Source: JAVXAG01 sp036660615
GTDB taxonomy: Bacteria; Bacillota; Clostridia; Peptostreptococcales; Anaerovoracaceae
Length of the DNA: 25,064 nucleotides
NCBI GenBank assembly: GCA_036660615.1
Contig: JAVXAG010000010.1
Span: forward strand, 1 to 25,064
Reading direction: 5' to 3'
Both the position numbers and the translations under genes were made by a program. Below, piece by piece: positions 23,725-25,064 of the stretch (position 1 is the first letter of the stretch; the number at the start of each line of letters is the position of its first letter). Below the pieces are notes generated by a model, which worked only from the letters and a program-made list of their open reading frames with translations, was not told the DNA's origin and did no database searches.

Positions 23725-25064
23725 ATGAATATGATCTTAAATAAGAGAAGCGGTATAATCGCAGGAATGGCATCAGTCATAGTAATTGGTGCAATAATAG
23801 TTACAACAACATTCTCAAGTGCCATGACACTTGATGAAGCAAAGGAAATAGCTAAGAAGTATGTTCCTACAACTGCAACGTTCATTAATAGTGAAGATGA
23901 AGCAAATAAATATGAAGTATATTTTCACGATAAGGCAGCGAAGGAGTCATACGAAGTAGAGGTAAGCAAGGAAACAAGAGAAGTTAAAAAAATTGAAAGC
24001 CAATTAGATAATGACAGAGGAAGCAAAGTTGTTAAATTATCAGAAGCCGAAATTAAGGCACTGGTATTGGCAAAATATCCAGAACTTACAGGCCAAACAA
24101 TTAACCTAAATTTGGAAGATGGATTTTATGAATATGAAGTAGTAATTAAAGCAAAGAATTTTTATGGAACTATTGATGTTAATCCTGAAACAGGGACAAT
24201 ACTTGAAAGTGGAATAAAATATGGAACAGCAGTTGCATTACCTGAAACTGAATTGGAAAAAGGTGAACTGTTATCAACTAAACAAGCAACAGAAGCCGCT
24301 ATTAAATTGTTAGGTGGCGGAGAGTTAAAGGATCTTGATATAGAAAAAAGCAAAGGTGCATATCTTTACGAACTTGAAATCGTAAAAGATGGAGTTGAAT
24401 ATGAAGTACTAGTTGATGCAAAGACAGGAAAAGTAACAAAGGAAGGGAAGCATGAGAACCATCTGAATACAGAGGGAACAACAGAGGCTACCCCAGAGAT
24501 AGGTAATGACACCAAGAAAATATCACTTGAAAATGCAATGAATATAGTTATGGGAAAAGTTAATGGAGCTAAGATTATGAACCTTAAACTAGAGAGTGAT
24601 GATGGAAAACTGGTATATGAAGGTGAAGCTAAAAAAGACGGTTTAGAATACGACTTTGAAATTGATGCAACAACAGGAAAAATCATCAGCTGGGATAGTG
24701 AACCAATTGACAACGATAAAGACGAAGACGATGATGAAGATGAAGATAAAGATGACGACGAAGATGAAGACAAAGATGATGATGAAGACAAAGATGACGA
24801 CGAAGATGAAGACAAAGATGACGACGATGACGACAAAGATATCGACGATGAAAACGACAAAGATGATGACGATGATGATGACAAAGATATCGACGATGAG
24901 AATGACAAAGACGATGACGATGATGACGACAAAGATATCGATGATGAAAATGACAAAGACGATGACGACGACAAAGATGATGTAGATGACGACAAAGATG
25001 ATGACGACGATGCAGATGATAAAGATGACGATGCAGATGATGCAGACGATGACGACGATGCAGA
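23725..25064 (+). CDS. Exported PepSY-repeat protein with very long Asp-rich tail (3' end beyond window)
   Basis: I read 446 codons from ATG 23725 (GGAGG about 8 bases upstream) to the window edge with no stop. Residues 1-33 are a signal peptide or membrane anchor (KRSG, then a hydrophobic run to SSA). Four PepSY-like repeats follow at about 34-92, 104-163, 183-240 and 265-322. Each has a helix then beta strands ending near a T-G turn (for example DAKTGKV, DATTGKI). Residues 333-446 are almost only Asp, with Glu, Lys and a few Ile, Asn and Ala, in 14- and 16-residue repeats. PepSY domains are often linked to protease inhibition or control of partner proteins outside the cell. A divergent two-component system suggests a functional pair, as for Bacillus ykoI/ykoJ with ykoGH (from memory). 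The tail may bind cations. Confidence 0.85.
   Translation, partial: MNMILNKRSGIIAGMASVIVIGAIIVTTTFSSAMTLDEAKEIAKKYVPTTATFINSEDEANKYEVYFHDKAAKESYEVEVSKETREVKKIESQLDNDRGSKVVKLSEAEIKALVLAKYPELTGQTINLNLEDGFYEYEVVIKAKNFYGTIDVNPETGTILESGIKYGTAVALPETELEKGELLSTKQATEAAIKLLGGGELKDLDIEKSKGAYLYELEIVKDGVEYEVLVDAKTGKVTKEGKHENHLNTEGTTEATPEIGNDTKKISLENAMNIVMGKVNGAKIMNLKLESDDGKLVYEGEAKKDGLEYDFEIDATTGKIISWDSEPIDNDKDEDDDEDEDKDDDEDEDKDDDEDKDDDEDEDKDDDDDDKDIDDENDKDDDDDDDKDIDDENDKDDDDDDDKDIDDENDKDDDDDKDDVDDDKDDDDDADDKDDDADDADDDDDA
24748..24984 (+). repeat. In-frame tandem repeats in the Asp-rich tail
   Basis: Coding repeats occur with a 42-base period (near-identical blocks starting at 24748 and 24790) and then a 48-base period. 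In the second set the ATC codon of DIDDEND recurs at 24841, 24889 and 24937, and a changed copy with GTA follows at 24982. Synonymous GAT/GAC differences between copies show they have begun to drift. Confidence 0.85.

Noticed and set aside
24656..24985. Plus-strand open frame rich in Lys, Met and Thr
   Set aside because: It is an alternative frame of the same Asp-rich repeat; the +1 frame from ATG 23725 has a signal peptide, PepSY repeats and a good binding site.
24366..24995. Long minus-strand open frame, very Ser-rich (209 codons)
   Set aside because: It is the mirror of the Asp codons (GAT/GAC) of the PepSY protein tail and has no ribosome binding site or known motif.

Overview
The window is the replication-origin region of a low-GC, Gram-positive anaerobe-type Firmicute, most likely class Clostridia. 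The evidence is the gene order rpmH-rnpA-yidD-yidC-jag-mnmE-mnmG-rsmG-noc-parA-parB on one side and dnaA-dnaN-recF-gyrB-gyrA on the other, together with A/T-rich codon use, AGGAGG-type ribosome binding sites, and an rsbW-like/sigB-like pair directly after gyrA. From memory, Clostridioides difficile has a similar rsbW-sigB placement. Genus and species cannot be read from this stretch.

Layout. Everything left of about 10.45 kb is on the minus strand and everything from dnaA to trpS is on the plus strand, so genes run away from the origin. From left to right: a nearly complete O6-alkylguanine-DNA alkyltransferase (ogt, cut by the window edge), a SprT-like metalloprotein, a small DUF1294 membrane protein, parB and parA, a second ParB paralogue with Noc-like residues, rsmG, mnmG, mnmE, jag, yidC, yidD, rnpA and rpmH. 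The rpmH-dnaA gap carries a consensus rpmH promoter, three variant DnaA boxes (TTATCCATA) and a dnaA promoter with one of those boxes in its spacer. The dnaA-dnaN gap carries a perfect DnaA box, a C-rich spacer and six uninterrupted CTA triplets, which match the DnaA-trio unwinding element, so this is the probable oriC. Then come dnaN, recF, gyrB (with its own strong promoter), gyrA, an RsbW-like kinase gene overlapping a SigB/SigF-family sigma factor gene, and trpS with a strong terminator. After about 21.5 kb the content becomes accessory: a histidine kinase and OmpR-type response regulator on the minus strand, diverging from an exported protein with four PepSY-like repeats and a very long Asp-rich tail that runs off the right edge.

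How the parts work together. DnaA, the DnaA boxes and the trios start replication. DnaN, RecF and gyrase serve the fork. ParA, ParB and parS segregate the new origins, and the Noc-like paralogue may couple the nucleoid to division. RpmH, RnpA, YidD, YidC and Jag form the ribosome, RNase P and membrane-insertion cluster. MnmE and MnmG modify tRNA wobble uridine, and RsmG methylates 16S rRNA.

Most notable observations: a perfect parS sits in a 42-bp perfect palindrome that also forms the stop codon and probable terminator of the noc-like gene; a second, imperfect parS lies at the other end of parA-parB; the DnaA DNA-binding signature reads HYT where DHT is usual; the sigma-factor pair has no rsbV partner; and a two-component system is paired with a PepSY/poly-Asp protein.
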